Of a stretch of 52,690 nucleotides of DNA, positions 12,335 through 23,912 are shown one piece after another (the first letter of the stretch is position 1; every line of letters starts with the position of its first letter). The notes beneath the pieces were generated by a model. It was not told where the DNA came from, searched no databases, and saw only the letters and a list, made by a program, of their open reading frames with translations. A program made the translations under genes and the position numbers. The DNA comes from Lingula anatina (lineage: Eukaryota > Brachiopoda > Lingulata > Lingulida > Lingulidae), in NCBI RefSeq assembly GCF_001039355.2, contig NW_019775828.1, positions 27,351-80,040 of the forward strand, read 5' to 3'.

Positions 12335-13683
12335 CTACTTAGAACTGGCGTCATCATTAGTCATATATTTTTCTGGCTGCACGTATTGACTCTGTATGAT
12401 CGGGCAAGGGGTTGGCGGCAGTAGCAATGTTTCCTCGGCGTTTTGTGTGTCACTGTTACTGGCATTATCACTTTCAATGCTGCTGTATTCGGACCTGTTA
12501 CGCCTCCTTGTGAGTACTGCATAAACTACCGCACAGTATAGAACGAGGAGACCAGCCTGAAAACAGACATACGGACGTACATTTTACAATAAAATAGTTC
12601 ATAAAGGCCATGGTTGCCTCCATTTATGCCAGGATATTTGCGATCCCTGATACACAATACAGGGCCGTAGCCTCCGGGGGGGCAGGGGGGGCAGCTGNNN
12701 NNNNNNNNNNNNNNNNNNNNNNNNNNNNNNNNNNNNNNNNNNNNNNNNNNNNNNNNNNNNNNNNNNNNNNNNNNNNNNNNNNNNNNNNNNNNNNNNNNNN
12801 NNNNNNNNNNNNNNNNNNNNNNNNNNNNNNNNNNNNNNNNNNNNNNNNNNNNNNNNNNNNNNNNNNNNNNNNNNNNNNNNNNNNNNNNNNNNNNNNNNNN
12901 NNNNNNNNNNNNNNNNNNNNNNNNNNNNNNNNNNNNNGCTGCCCCCCCTGGAATTTGGAATTTTACACACCACACCCTCCCCCCTCGGTAGCTTCGCCCC
13001 CTCCGCTTACCGCTTACTGCCCCCCCCTGGCATTTTGCTCAGGCTACGGCCCTGCAATACAAAGACACACATGCACACACATACACTCATTGTACATAAA
13101 CACACACTAAATACACTGTACATACAAGCACATTTACACATAGACACAGACTGAAAACAAACACATTAAAATAGATAATATGGTCATAAATAAAGGCAGC
13201 TTCTGTTTGCCGTATCATTATGTGGATTTTTGTATTTCTTTTTACTTCCTTTTTTGCCTTCCTTTATTAAAAGTGTCATGCATATAAAAATATGTGGCCC
13301 CTTTGACAAGGGTGTGTTTGAAGTATATTTTCTGTTTTGTCTTGCCAGTACTTACTTCTCCCAGACAGAGACCCGTAAGGACTGCCAATAACGTGCTGAA
13401 TGGATTATGTTCCACGATAGCTGCTCCAATAAGCGTCCCGATGAAATTCCTTAAATGTAAATAAAACATTGAAAGGATTGTTTTGTAGGATGTAAAGATA
13501 TTCAGAATTGAAGGTTTATATTGTCAAGCTTTAAGCTACTGTTCTGTCCACTGAATTACGGTTGTAAATAAAAAAATAAAAAAAACACCAATGTATTTTT
13601 TAATGGCGCGCATACTGCAGATGGCGTTAAGTTATTCCCGGTGTATCTGTAGCTCTTTCCACATTAACTCTCTTAACTAATTC

Positions 13684-13715
<32 letters not shown>

Positions 13716-16700
13716 ATGAAAAGAACCACACAAAATCTCACCCAAGGCCCATAGACGTGTCAAATACTGCTGACAAGTTACCATATGTGATTATATTATC
13801 GGGTAATCCGTGGAACCTGTAACAATATTAAATATATTGATATATTGATATATTGTGTATATAATCTCAACTATTACAATAAAATGTGAGAAGATCGAGT
13901 ACACGAACCAACTCAATGATAAGTGACATGGCGAACACAACAATGCATCAAAAATGCTCAACTAACAAAATAAGAACGTGATAATAAAGAAAATAAGATT
14001 GTTCGCCATTCTGAAACAGAAAGGAATAAATCCTTTTATGATTTTATTATTTATTCATATTAAAAAGGAATGATTTACTCAGTTTTATTATCATGTGGAA
14101 GTTTCGCACCCTGCTAAATGAATGTTTGGTGATGAGTTTTAGAATCTCAACTAGCACAATGAAAGGTGACAACAGTATTATATAAGACAAGACAAAGATA
14201 CGGTGAAACATGCTCCACTAACACAATGAGACGTGAGAACTGTATTGGCGCACGCAACAATACGTCAAAACAAGCTCATATAAAACAAAAAGAAATAACC
14301 GACAGATTCCAATATTATAGCATATCTATAAATCTGAAACAGAGTGGAATAAATTATTTTTTTAATTTTGTAATTTATTTATTTAAAAAGAAAGGTATAA
14401 AGCAGCCAGTTTTGTGATGGTGTAAAGAAATATTCAAGAGTGGAAAACCAAGCATAAGGCCCAGTAACTAATCTTACCTCTTTCACGATTTTCGTTTCAC
14501 AATCCGCCATGACGGCTACAGAACATCGAAAAAGGGAATTATAATTCTACATAACTGACACGGCCTACAAAACAATATTTTTTCTAATAATACTCAACAG
14601 TGAAAAATGGGGCACAAGACCCTCACAAATCATCCAACTTCTCGACGTCCGTTACAAAATTCGCCATGACAGCTACATTGAAATAAGGTGTTCTAATTCC
14701 ACATTACTTACACGGCTTCATTTACACAATCCGCCAAGACAGCTACATTGATACAGGCGGTCCCAATTCCACATAAACATCGTCCCAAGAAAACTCCCCA
14801 CGATGCTCTGAAATCCAAAATGTACAGTATCACTGGACCCATACAGAAAAGCTTTTAGCTGATCTTAAATGTTTTGGAACGAGGCATAGACTACTCGCGA
14901 CATGGGAGGGGGTCAGTCTATTTTTATAAAGATGTAACTTGCTGAAAATAATTGTCAACCCTTGAGAATTCGGGTTTTTTTACTGACGGCATAGGTTTAA
15001 AAAGCCACACATATGTTGCAATTTTGTTTTTTTTTTTATTTCCCAGAAACCAATGACCATTTTCATTACCTGGGTCAAGTATGAACACATGTCAACTGAT
15101 GTTGCCACAAAGTTTAGGGTACTAGCTTGGTTATATAAGGGGTGTTTCCGAAGCTGAGGTCGGACCTCCACTAAACTATAGCTAAAGCCATACCAGGTAA
15201 ACTCATGTTGTTTGTAGGACCAAATAACTGCATTCAATGAACTGGGCTTCAGGAAACCCAACATTGCCAGATAGCTTTGGGTTTCAAGGCCACATGTTAT
15301 TAGACTACTCTCTACCCCGAGAAGAGGTCCGGCCAGCAGTGTAGCTTCTGACAGATTCACAATTTGGCACAGTTTCACCTCAAGTCCTGTTCGTATTAAC
15401 ATGAACATTGCCAGAAAAACCCACACGAAATCTGCCATTGTCATTCCTACAGAATCATGGGCCCATCGTTTGATTGGCCTTTTCCGCAAAATTTTGAACT
15501 GGAAATTCGTCTTACATGGCAATATGCCAAGAAGGAAGGCTAAGACACCTATGTAAACACGTTATCATAGCGTTATTTACGGCTACCCAAACTCAAAACA
15601 GAAACCTGAGAGACGTGCATTGGGAATACATGGTCTTCCTAGCTGAATCCCTGTTCCTACTCTACCCATGAGATGGCCGTGTGCGAATGTGTCGTTTTAC
15701 TGGAGACCATAATTTAACAAGAAATTGAAAAAACTCAAGGCTGCTGGGTGCTTTTGGTTCCCTCAGTGACAGGCAATTGGTTCTTCTTGAAAAAAAAAAG
15801 AAAAAAATGCCATCGCCGTGGCGTACATGTACAGGGAAATCTTACAAAATATGTGCGTTCAATACATCAGGACAACTTCCGCTTCCAGCATGAAAATACA
15901 ACCTCCTTATATACTATATACTGCCCGCCTGGCGAGGGATTTTTTAAACAAATTCGACAAACCCTGTATTGCTTATGGACCAACCCGCCAAAAAGCGATA
16001 TATGAATCTAGTTGAACACCTTTGGGGCGGATTTGGGAAGGCTGTATACTGGAGAAATCAACTCCTAGAAAATGCACAACAGTTAAAGCCAGCTTTGACC
16101 CAAGATCCATAAACAAAGATTGGTTGCACTAGTGAGCACCTTGAGGCCACGTAGTAGGCCTTTTTCGTTCACCGGGGGGTCACACCCGCTACTGAAATTA
16201 TTAATTGTGTACCTGACTAAATTCAGAAATGTGACTGAAATCTTGAAATTGATTGTGTTTTCCATGAAGAAGCTTTTTGTTTCTTTTGCATGTTTTTCAG
16301 CCTTTGTAAATGCAAAGATAACAGAGCCCTTAAATGTAGACGTTTGTGACCTAATCCATAAACTTCATTAGTTGTGACAAGTATTTCGAACAACACTGTA
16401 TTTCATTTTTGTTTCTGGAAATAAAGTCATCAATTACAACATTGTAACATTTAGCACAGCAACAATATATTTTAATGAAATGTCTTCATGATCCTGAAGT
16501 TATGGCATTGGTACCTACCCCTTGCCGTTTGGGAATAGGTGATTGAGGGGAACCCAGGGTCCAATGAGAGTTAAGGCTACGGCCATGACGATGAGTCCCA
16601 AGATTATCATTACCTTACACTGATTCTATAAGAAAAACAGTACATTTATTTTATATATTTTTGGAAGTTTATACTCATTTGTATGCTTTGGAACTACAGT

Positions 16701-18435
16701 TATTTTGTGAAACTTTCACCAGGTGAGGTATTAACTTTCGTCGTTATTATGCGACTTTGAAACAATTGAAACATATTACAAAAAATCAATAATAATAAAA
16801 AGAAATTAAAAATAGATATTAAAAAGAAAAACAGCTTACGTATTTGTCTGTTATGAAACCAAACAATAGTACCGAGCACGTGTAAAAGGTTCCAGTCAGA
16901 GAAAACGCCAAACCGATCATCATATGATTGCCTTGAACAGAGGAACCTACCTGTAAACACGACATTAAAAAATGATATAACACATGCGGTAAAAAACAAT
17001 AAAATAAAATAAAAATAAAAAATAAAAAATATAAAAATTGGAAGTGTATATTCAATTCAATGACCCCATGCATGGGCATAAAGATATATTCTTCTAATAT
17101 GTTTTGTTTTTGAGAACTGAAAATAAGATCGAATCGATGACGAGGGCAATATATACATGTAGATGGACCTTTAAGATAATAGCGTCAAAAATTGAAACAT
17201 TTCTTGAATACCCCACGATGCAAAAAGACGTAATGGAAATTGATTTAAAAGCAGAAAACATGTTCCTTACTTTTTAGTTACCCACGTTTCACAATAACGT
17301 AATTATAAAGTATCTTTTCACTAGCATTAGAAATACAGTGCCCTTGTATTCAAATATCTTACATTCTGTAAATGGCCTCCTAGCGTGGGACTTAAAGCAC
17401 TTAGCCCAACATATCCTACCCAAACGGCTAATTGCTCCAGAGGTATGGCGGGTATCTTTGCTATTTTAATAAGCTGTCCGTAGTCTGTTGGCGTATCTGT
17501 GAATAAAATGTAAAATAATTGATATGGAATTAAATTTCAGACTTCAGGGAGGTGATGGAAGTGGGAATTATGATGTAACACTAGCATGTTATTTTTTGCG
17601 TGCACTGTTTATATCTCCATACATACATGTACTGGCGAAGTGACGGTGATTATGATCCACTATTTTCCTTCATATTTATCCACCAATCTCCTAGCTCTGG
17701 AGGCTTTTAGTCGCCTACATGCATGTTGTAAGGCTGTAAAGTATTTTTTCTCTTTTCTTTTGACATTATTTTAACTTCCTCTACATGTATGTTAATTAGT
17801 TCCCCTTCATGTCATGATCAGTGGGTTTTGCTTGCGTCACGACAATTTATGGAATAAATTGTCTTTTGCCTTCTTTCAGAACTTTATCTTTTGTTTTCTT
17901 TAACGTGCATGGTACCCCTAATAACTGCAGGTACGTGGTCGCAATTTGAGGAAAGAATTGGTGACACCCAGTCTAACAGCTAGACATTTTAATTTTTTCA
18001 CAGCCAAGTTAGTAAATACTAACTGTAACAAGTTACCTTGCTCCTCAATCTCAGTTGGTAAAGTAAAAAATGCCACAGCTGCTGTGATGATCATCAGCGG
18101 CCCCGACACGTAGAACGGCAGGCCAAAACCTCCCAGCTGATAGAGGCTGCCACCTACCAAGGGGCCCAAGACGTTACCGAGTCCTGCACACATTTCCAAG
18201 AATCCCTAGCATAAAAATGACGGGATAATATTATTGATTCATACATGCTTTTTCAGAAATATGTGCTGTTGAAAAAAGACCTTTATACCAGTATAAAAGA
18301 GAATTTAAAATGTCTTGACTATAAGTTAAAATCATTTTGAAACTCAATGCAAAAGTGAATATGAAACTCGACTGTAAAACCACTTCAGTGCATGCCTACA
18401 CGGTATGTGAAGAATAGATCTAACTCATGCAATAT

Positions 18436-18467
<32 letters not shown>

Positions 18468-18998
18468 TAATTAGTATTTTTCTCTAACGATGTAAATTAA
18501 GTTTTGTAATTATAAGTAGCATCAATGAGCATAGGATTGTCGTCTACTCACATACGCTGTTGCTACGTTGTCCCTAAACTCCTTCGTTGCTAGGGCATAG
18601 TTGGCTGCGAAAGACATCGACGCACCCAATGATTCCATCACGCGTATTGTTATAGCAAGCCCAAGAAAAGTGTCACCGGGAGGGCAGGCATCTAAAAAAC
18701 TAAAACATAAATATTTAACAAGTAAGATTTATCTAAAGTATGGTAATCTTTAATGGATATAAAACTGTGGTTCTTCTGTTATGATTTGTAGAGCAATCAA
18801 TCAGGAAATCCATTGCAAAATTTGTTGCAGTTGTCATTCTCGTTGATTGATACGTTTCCCACGCTTTATGTGTCAATCAAACATTGAGCTTCGTGCGCAG
18901 TTTTGGATAGAATATACGTTATGTGAAGGGAAGTTGCTAAGATTCCATTTTGCTATATGAAAGTTAACCGCCCATTGTAGGTCTATAATCAAATGTTT

Positions 18999-19033
<35 letters not shown>

Positions 19034-20258
19034 CGCGACAAAAAAGCGTAATATCGACAAAAAAGTTACGCACCCAAAAGCCAGCGAACTGACACCAATT
19101 ACCAGTCCTCCTATGTAGGAACAGCGCCTCGTTCCTATGCGAGATAACTAAAACAAAACACGAATAACTAATTTAAAGTACTTGAATTTGCAGTTTTTAT
19201 CAAGACAGTATATCTGTTTTATCAATTTGCAATACCATTTAGAAAGATAATTCTCCAGAAAAACAGTTTATTGAAAGTCAGGTGGGATACATATACATAT
19301 TATAACGACGAAGAGGATCTGGAGTCTTCAATCATTTATTCACCACTTAATTTTCATACAATTTTACCCATATTTAAACTCTAATTCTCCGTACTGATCA
19401 CGCATGTAATTATGTTCTTTTTATTGTTTATGGCGTGATTTCCAGAAACTTTCCATTGTCATGTTTACTTTACCATAGAACATTCCCTTATTAGGTAATG
19501 TCTAAGAACCTTGTTTTCAACTAAACTCGTTATCATGTTAGTTATCATCTGATAAACAGTTGATCAAAATTAAAATCTGTTATGAAATTAACCAATCACA
19601 TTAAATGTTATTGACTTTGACCTTTTCCATCTTCTTCTGACACTAAAAACATGTTCTACACTTGTTGACACTCGATGAAGCTTAATTTGCACTCAATATC
19701 ACTCTAACTTTTCATCTATTTGATTTCCCTTTTATTACTAATTGTAATGAGTGTAAGGGTAAGTAATTAACTTTACAACATACATATAAAATTAATATAT
19801 ATTAATGCAAATTAAGATTATAAATTTGACTTTATAAATGAAAACAAAAAAGATGGCAGTGGACTGTAAAGCAACCAACAACACCTGTGAACCAATAATA
19901 AGGGAACAGCAGAACATGGCGACCTCATAACACCCAAGGATTGCCCCTGCTCCTGTTAGAGACACGTCCTTCTTTATTGCCTGAAGAATAATGTTAATAA
20001 CGCCATTTAACCTAAGAGAAAGCGCTCTTGTCCATAACGCGCTGCTATTTCTAAATGTATCGTAGGCTGACAAAAATACTTATATAACAAAAATTATCGA
20101 TGTATCCTAAGAGATAATGCTGGTGCATGGCCATCAACTTAGTTATTCTTCACTTTGATGCGGATCGTTAACTGATAAAAAGAGTCGAGTAATATAATAC
20201 AGTTTATAAATACCTCATCTTTAAGAAACATAATGTGAACATGAAGTCCGTTTAATTT

Positions 20259-20333
<75 letters not shown>

Positions 20334-20975
20334 GGTTTAAAATGTAACAAATGTTTATCATATGATAATGGTGCATGGAAAGTTTTAACTTTTAAAAATA
20401 GAGTTTTAAAAATAGAGTCCCTTTAATAAACTAGTGAAAAATAAAAAAATGGCTTTCAGGATCATACACATATCATGGGGGCTTGGTAACTACATCTATG
20501 AACAATCTTATGACAAAAAAGAAAAAAAAAACTCAAACTATTGCCAGTATTGACGTAGTGCACAAACTTAGGCAAATATGATGACAACGGACGATAGTTG
20601 GCAGAATTATGGTTAAATTTCTGGTTGTTTTCTATTTTAAGAGAAACTTAAAAGTTATAAAATCCACTGTCTTTCGCACATAAGTTTACAATCACTATGT
20701 TTTACATGATACATACCTAGGGATGTTATGTGACCGTGGCGATATACTGATTACATCTGATCAGATGAGTCGCTATTTACCAAAAGAACCATTCATTTGT
20801 CACTCACCATGTCTTGGAGAAATGGCATCACAAGAGTGTAGCACACGGATAAAATAATGTTGGCAAGAGCCCCGTTAATTAAGGTAGATTTCTGCCGGGA
20901 GCTCAAATTGAGAAACTTCATGGCCTCACGCTTTCCCTCCTCCTCATTCTCGATCTCTTGGCATCCATTTGCCAT
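12335..20975 (-). CDS. SLC18B1-like: Gene B: SLC18B1-like MFS transporter, complete 12-exon gene (497 aa)
   Basis: Complete transporter. Exons: 1, 20808-20975; 2, 19885-19980; 3, 19074-19147; 4, 18552-18699; 5, 18037-18205; 6, 17363-17496; 7, 16840-16950; 8, 16519-16625; 9, 14712-14807; 10, 13742-13816; 11, 13356-13449; 12, 12335-12556. The joined frame is 1494 nt with no internal stop, starting MANGCQEIENEEEGKR. Antiporter motif C (GNVLGPLVGG) spans residues 172-181 in TM5. A motif-A-like stretch GSQLSRIGTRR follows TM2 with Ser in place of the usual Asp, and the second-half equivalent reads GFITDKY. TM11 has FIGTLIGAA, where genes C and D have FIGPIIGAA, so the proline is lost. The cytosolic tail has RRRNRSEYSSIE and an acidic-dileucine-like EETLLLPPTPCP, a possible sorting signal. 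Closest paralog is gene A, with introns also alignable. The exon 2 donor is weak (CAG|gtgttg). Confidence 0.9.
12660..13054. mobile_element. Inverted-repeat element with 5-bp target duplication and internal gap, intron 11 of gene B
   Basis: The left end reads CAGGGCCGTAGCC, and the right end is its exact complement GGCTACGGCCCTG. CAATA flanks both sides (12655-12659 and 13055-13059), so this is a bounded insertion. The interior is rich in G runs on the left and C runs on the right, and 240 Ns (12698-12937) lie in the middle. The bases touching the gap (GGGGGGGCAGCTG and GCTGCCCCCCC) are themselves inverted, so the gap may lie in a long hairpin. No coding content is visible. Confidence 0.75.
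12698..12937. other. Assembly gap (240 N)
   Basis: Run of Ns inside the inverted-repeat element in intron 11 of gene B. Open frames spanning the run are artefacts. Confidence 0.99.
14808..15555 (-). other. Unrecognised open frame in intron 8 of gene B (about 190 codons)
   Basis: A minus-strand frame is open from about 15555 to 14980; with its first ATG at 15522 it gives 180 aa containing MADFVWVFLAMFMLIRTG and VNLSEATLLAGPLLGVES. Two stretches are hydrophobic. I do not recognise the family. The homologous sequence in intron 8 of gene A (about 2657-3190) has frameshifts and stops, and many of the differences change amino acids. Chance openness within an old shared insertion is more likely than a gene. 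Gene C intron 8 lacks the segment. Confidence 0.25.
15797..16110 (+). mobile_element. Tc1/mariner transposase relic in intron 8 of gene B
   Basis: Plus-strand fragments read TARLARDFLNKFDKP and then, in another frame, MNLVEHLWGGFGKAV. These match the C-terminal DDE part of Tc1-like transposases, where an N-A-R-P-H-T-A-R type stretch is followed by an IEHLWG-type motif. Frame breaks and stops show it is dead. The homologous intron of gene A lacks it: A passes directly from a tgctggtgtt-like stretch to cttcttttgtatg. I could not place terminal repeats, so the boundaries are approximate. Confidence 0.6.
20262..20330. repeat. (TA)n microsatellite, intron 1 of gene B
   Basis: Uninterrupted TA run of about 69 bp. 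The same place in gene A (about 6265) has only a short tatatat. Confidence 0.95.
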
Positions 20976-21045
20976 CTCTACCCAATAGCCAAATGCAACA
21001 TATTTCCTTCGATGTCATTTTCTTGCTTAACTGTGCAGAGCTCCG

Positions 21046-21178
21046 TAACTCGAAAGCATCGCGGATTGCGAATAGCGATATCACATAGAGGCTACAGTGT
21101 ATTATATGGGGCTAGTATGGGCGAGTTATGGAATCGAGACGCTTGCGCTCGGTCGCAATGCGCGATGCTTTCGAGTTA
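21046..21178. repeat. Hairpin-forming inverted repeat in the 5' flank of gene B
   Basis: The left arm TAACTCGAAAGCATCGCG is repeated inverted at the right end, read in complement as TAACTCGAAAGCATCGCG, with about 25 bp per arm. The 5' flank of gene A diverges right after the shared TAACTCGA, so the element is absent there. It lies about 70 bp upstream of the gene B start codon. Confidence 0.65.
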
Positions 21179-21527
21179 TAGGCCCAGGATCATAAATCAT
21201 ACGGCGAAGTCCATAATGTTTAATGCACTGCAAGAGATAATACTGCTATAGCAGAATTTGAATCCACCGGTCTCAGTCTCAGTTTGAGTCGTCCCGCGAC
21301 GCTGCAATTTAATCATCTTTAATTACAACTGATATTTTGCAGAGGGTAATGATATTTTAGTCTTTTTGTACATTTGTCAATAAAATTATGCCGTTTTTAT
21401 TAATATATACATACAACTTTTTCTAAAAAGGTGGATTGACGTTTTCACGTTTTTCCTCAGTTGCAAAACGCGGTTCTGCAGACTGTCCAGGGGTGTGATG
21501 AAACAAATCGTCGGACGCTAACAATAG

Positions 21528-21772
21528 GTCCCCATACCTAGATCGATCTAACATGATCTCTGAGGGGTTTCTCGCTTTCAGCTTAAGCGGCCTAGATACC
21601 TGGCACTCCTACTGAAGCTGCTAAACGATAATTAATTACCCCTAGCAGTTTCAATAGCCATGTTAGACATCTAAGCCGTTTAATGTTGGTTGCAATTTAG
21701 CGAAAGTCCCCTCGGGGATTGATCGATCCACAGTTAGTACGATAGGGTCTGGGAATGGTCCCTAAGATTGTT
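21528..21772. mobile_element. MITE-like element, family 1 copy 2
   Basis: The left end runs ggtccccatacctagatc; the complement of the right end runs attcccagaccctatcgta, resembling the right arm of copy 1. The interior shares gcttaagcggcctagat and attaattaccc stretches with copy 3. It lies in the B-C intergenic region upstream of gene B. Confidence 0.55.
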
Positions 21773-22974
21773 TTACGACTGGCGAACCTACAGGTATGTT
21801 AAACCACTTTATCACCTCTAATTTCACATATTCTAATTTTGTCATTCTTCAAATTATCTTTGCTATATATCACTCTCTTCATTCACCATGACAAGTTCAT
21901 GGGGCAGAAGATCAGATATATTTTATGACGTATGCCTGAGTGCAATATTTCTACTATGAGTCTGGACCTTGAGGGAATCTTACACTGTTATCCTATTGAT
22001 TAAAGCAACTGAGCAGTATTTACTATATCTATTGTAGAATTGCCTTTGTACCCCCGTAACATTGGCCAGTAAAATGTGTCAATTTCTGTAGCGTCTGTGT
22101 TTTTTTTTTTTTGTCATTTTTTTAAAATTCACTATTACCTTAAATATTGAGTGGTCTTGTAGTGTCCTGTAGATGCTATTTGTAATGCACACGATGTAAG
22201 TAGGGTACGCGACAGCCCAAAAAATACTAAAATGCCAGGACACGAGATGTTGGGACTCAGGTCTAATTTGTATCATACCGATTGTCCACCAAGGTATGAA
22301 GGGCAGACACCTCATGGTTTTGCTGACTAATGTAAACTAAATTGCCAGAGTTGGAGTTACCAACTTTCGAAGGGTTATTTGTTACATTACATGTATACGG
22401 GCATCATACCAATCAAACTGCACTACAAATCCGTACTCCTCACAATTACTAAGTGGGACAGAAATTACAGTCACAAATTCATAAGGAATTATATCCATTG
22501 TTCAACTATGTGACACAGAGAAATTGATCTCCAACAGCTACACCTGAACGAAACGAGATTTTGGCCGAAATGTGGACTCAGTTATCCGTCATAATCAAAG
22601 TGTCATAGAGTTAGAGCTACAGCTCATATTTCAGAAACACCATTTCTGCCCTAGCGATTTTGATAAATATCATAAGACAAAATGCACTCAAGTACTCAAC
22701 ATTTAAGTAAAAATATGAAAAACACTGGGGGTAATCCAGTTGGTTTGGTGAGGTAGAGGCCGGAAAACGCCACTTTTATTACATGTACATTGCGTAATAT
22801 GGGGATATTGCCATTATGGCCCAATTTTGTATTTGTTTTGTATTTGATTTGTATTTGATCTGTATTTGCTTTACATAAAAATCAATGGGAACTGCTTAGC
22901 AAATTTAAATGACTATTGAATTTAAATATTAAAGGACAGGATAAAAAATATATATTGCAATTTTCAGTCCACAG

Positions 22975-23095
22975 TATAGAATAAATGGAATATAAACCTG
23001 TGACGCGCCACCGCTGCAGGGACCTAACAACTAAATCTCGGAGCCGAGATTTAATCCGTTTAACGTTTCTCTGTCCATAAAAAGCCAATTGACAC
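22975..23095 (-). repeat. Fragment related to the interior of the gene E intron 2 element
   Basis: In complement this stretch (aacggattaaatctcgg, then gttaggtccctgcag) resembles the interior of the gene E element (taacggattaaatcacgg, then actaggcccctgcaag). Ends were not defined. Confidence 0.4.
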
Positions 23096-23241
23096 CAGTG
23101 TACAACTGTGAGGAGTATGTGACTGATATCAAATTAACTTTTAAGGGCTCATTCTCATGGACATCAACAGTCTACGTTGATTGATCAAACCGTTCACCCA
23201 TCTGTATTCCTTAATCGGCCATTCACACATCCATGCCCTTA

Positions 23242-23405
23242 GGCATCATTCATAATAGGGAACTTACTAGCTCGAGAGTCAAATATGACGACCCAATACA
23301 TGTACAAAGCTTGTCGTTGAATAGATATCCCGTGGTGAAGTATTCGAGTAGGTCAGCCATATTTTGACTCTCGGACTAGTTAGTCCCCTATTCTGAATGG
23401 GGCCC
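23242..23405. mobile_element. MITE-like element, family 2, upstream of gene C
   Basis: The arms of about 45 bp are inverted: left CATTCATAATAGGGAAC, complement of right CATTCAGAATAGGGGAC, both followed by a CGAGAGTCAAA-like stretch. The ends resemble the element in intron 2 of gene E (CATTCAGAACAG). TA flanks both sides (23240-23241 and 23406-23407). No coding content. Confidence 0.6.
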
Positions 23406-23912
23406 TAATCAGCTCTAGTGTCTACTATCTTGTTAAAGTCCACTGAAGGCATGTGATAAACTCACTCATTTACATATTATGTTTATATAATTCGCCAGCA
23501 TATTATCTTTCACCTTGCTTCAATCTTAAATGAATATTCATCATTCTCTGTATAGGTATGCCTGGGGCAAATGCACATCTTAAATCTGATAAGTATAACT
23601 ATTGCATGGCAGTTAGTATTTAAAATCAGTTGCTGCAACTGTGGCATGCAGTTAGATCCCCTGTAGATAATGTGTATAAATGCTGAATGACTTAATAAAC
23701 ACACTTAAGATTTGGAACTGAACATGTGAGGTTGTTGTTATATTCCCTCTCCCCTGCATCAGTGACAAGTGAAATTTGAGAAGAACCTGGTAGGGAGAAA
23801 CATGACCCATATAATCTGATGTAAATAAATATTTTGCTTGTTGACCTGTCCAGTAAGGTGACAGCGCACTTGTGCATAAGAAGACCGGTTCTCTTTGGTC
23901 TGCTTTTAGAAC

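Larger units (their letters stand above)
20976..23912. other. Head-to-head intergenic region between genes B and C
   Basis: About 2.9 kb separates the two start codons. The B side (to about 22800) aligns with the 5' flank of gene A. A hairpin at 21046-21178, family 1 copy 2, and inverted-repeat elements at about 22975-23095 and 23242-23405 interrupt it. Both core promoters must lie here, but no TATA box can be assigned confidently. The segment 23410-23912 before gene C has no recognisable repeat. No gene is seen. Confidence 0.5.

Noticed and set aside
12526-13110. Open frames crossing the N run
   Set aside because: Their length comes from unknown bases. The left minus-strand part is only the start of exon 12 of gene B.
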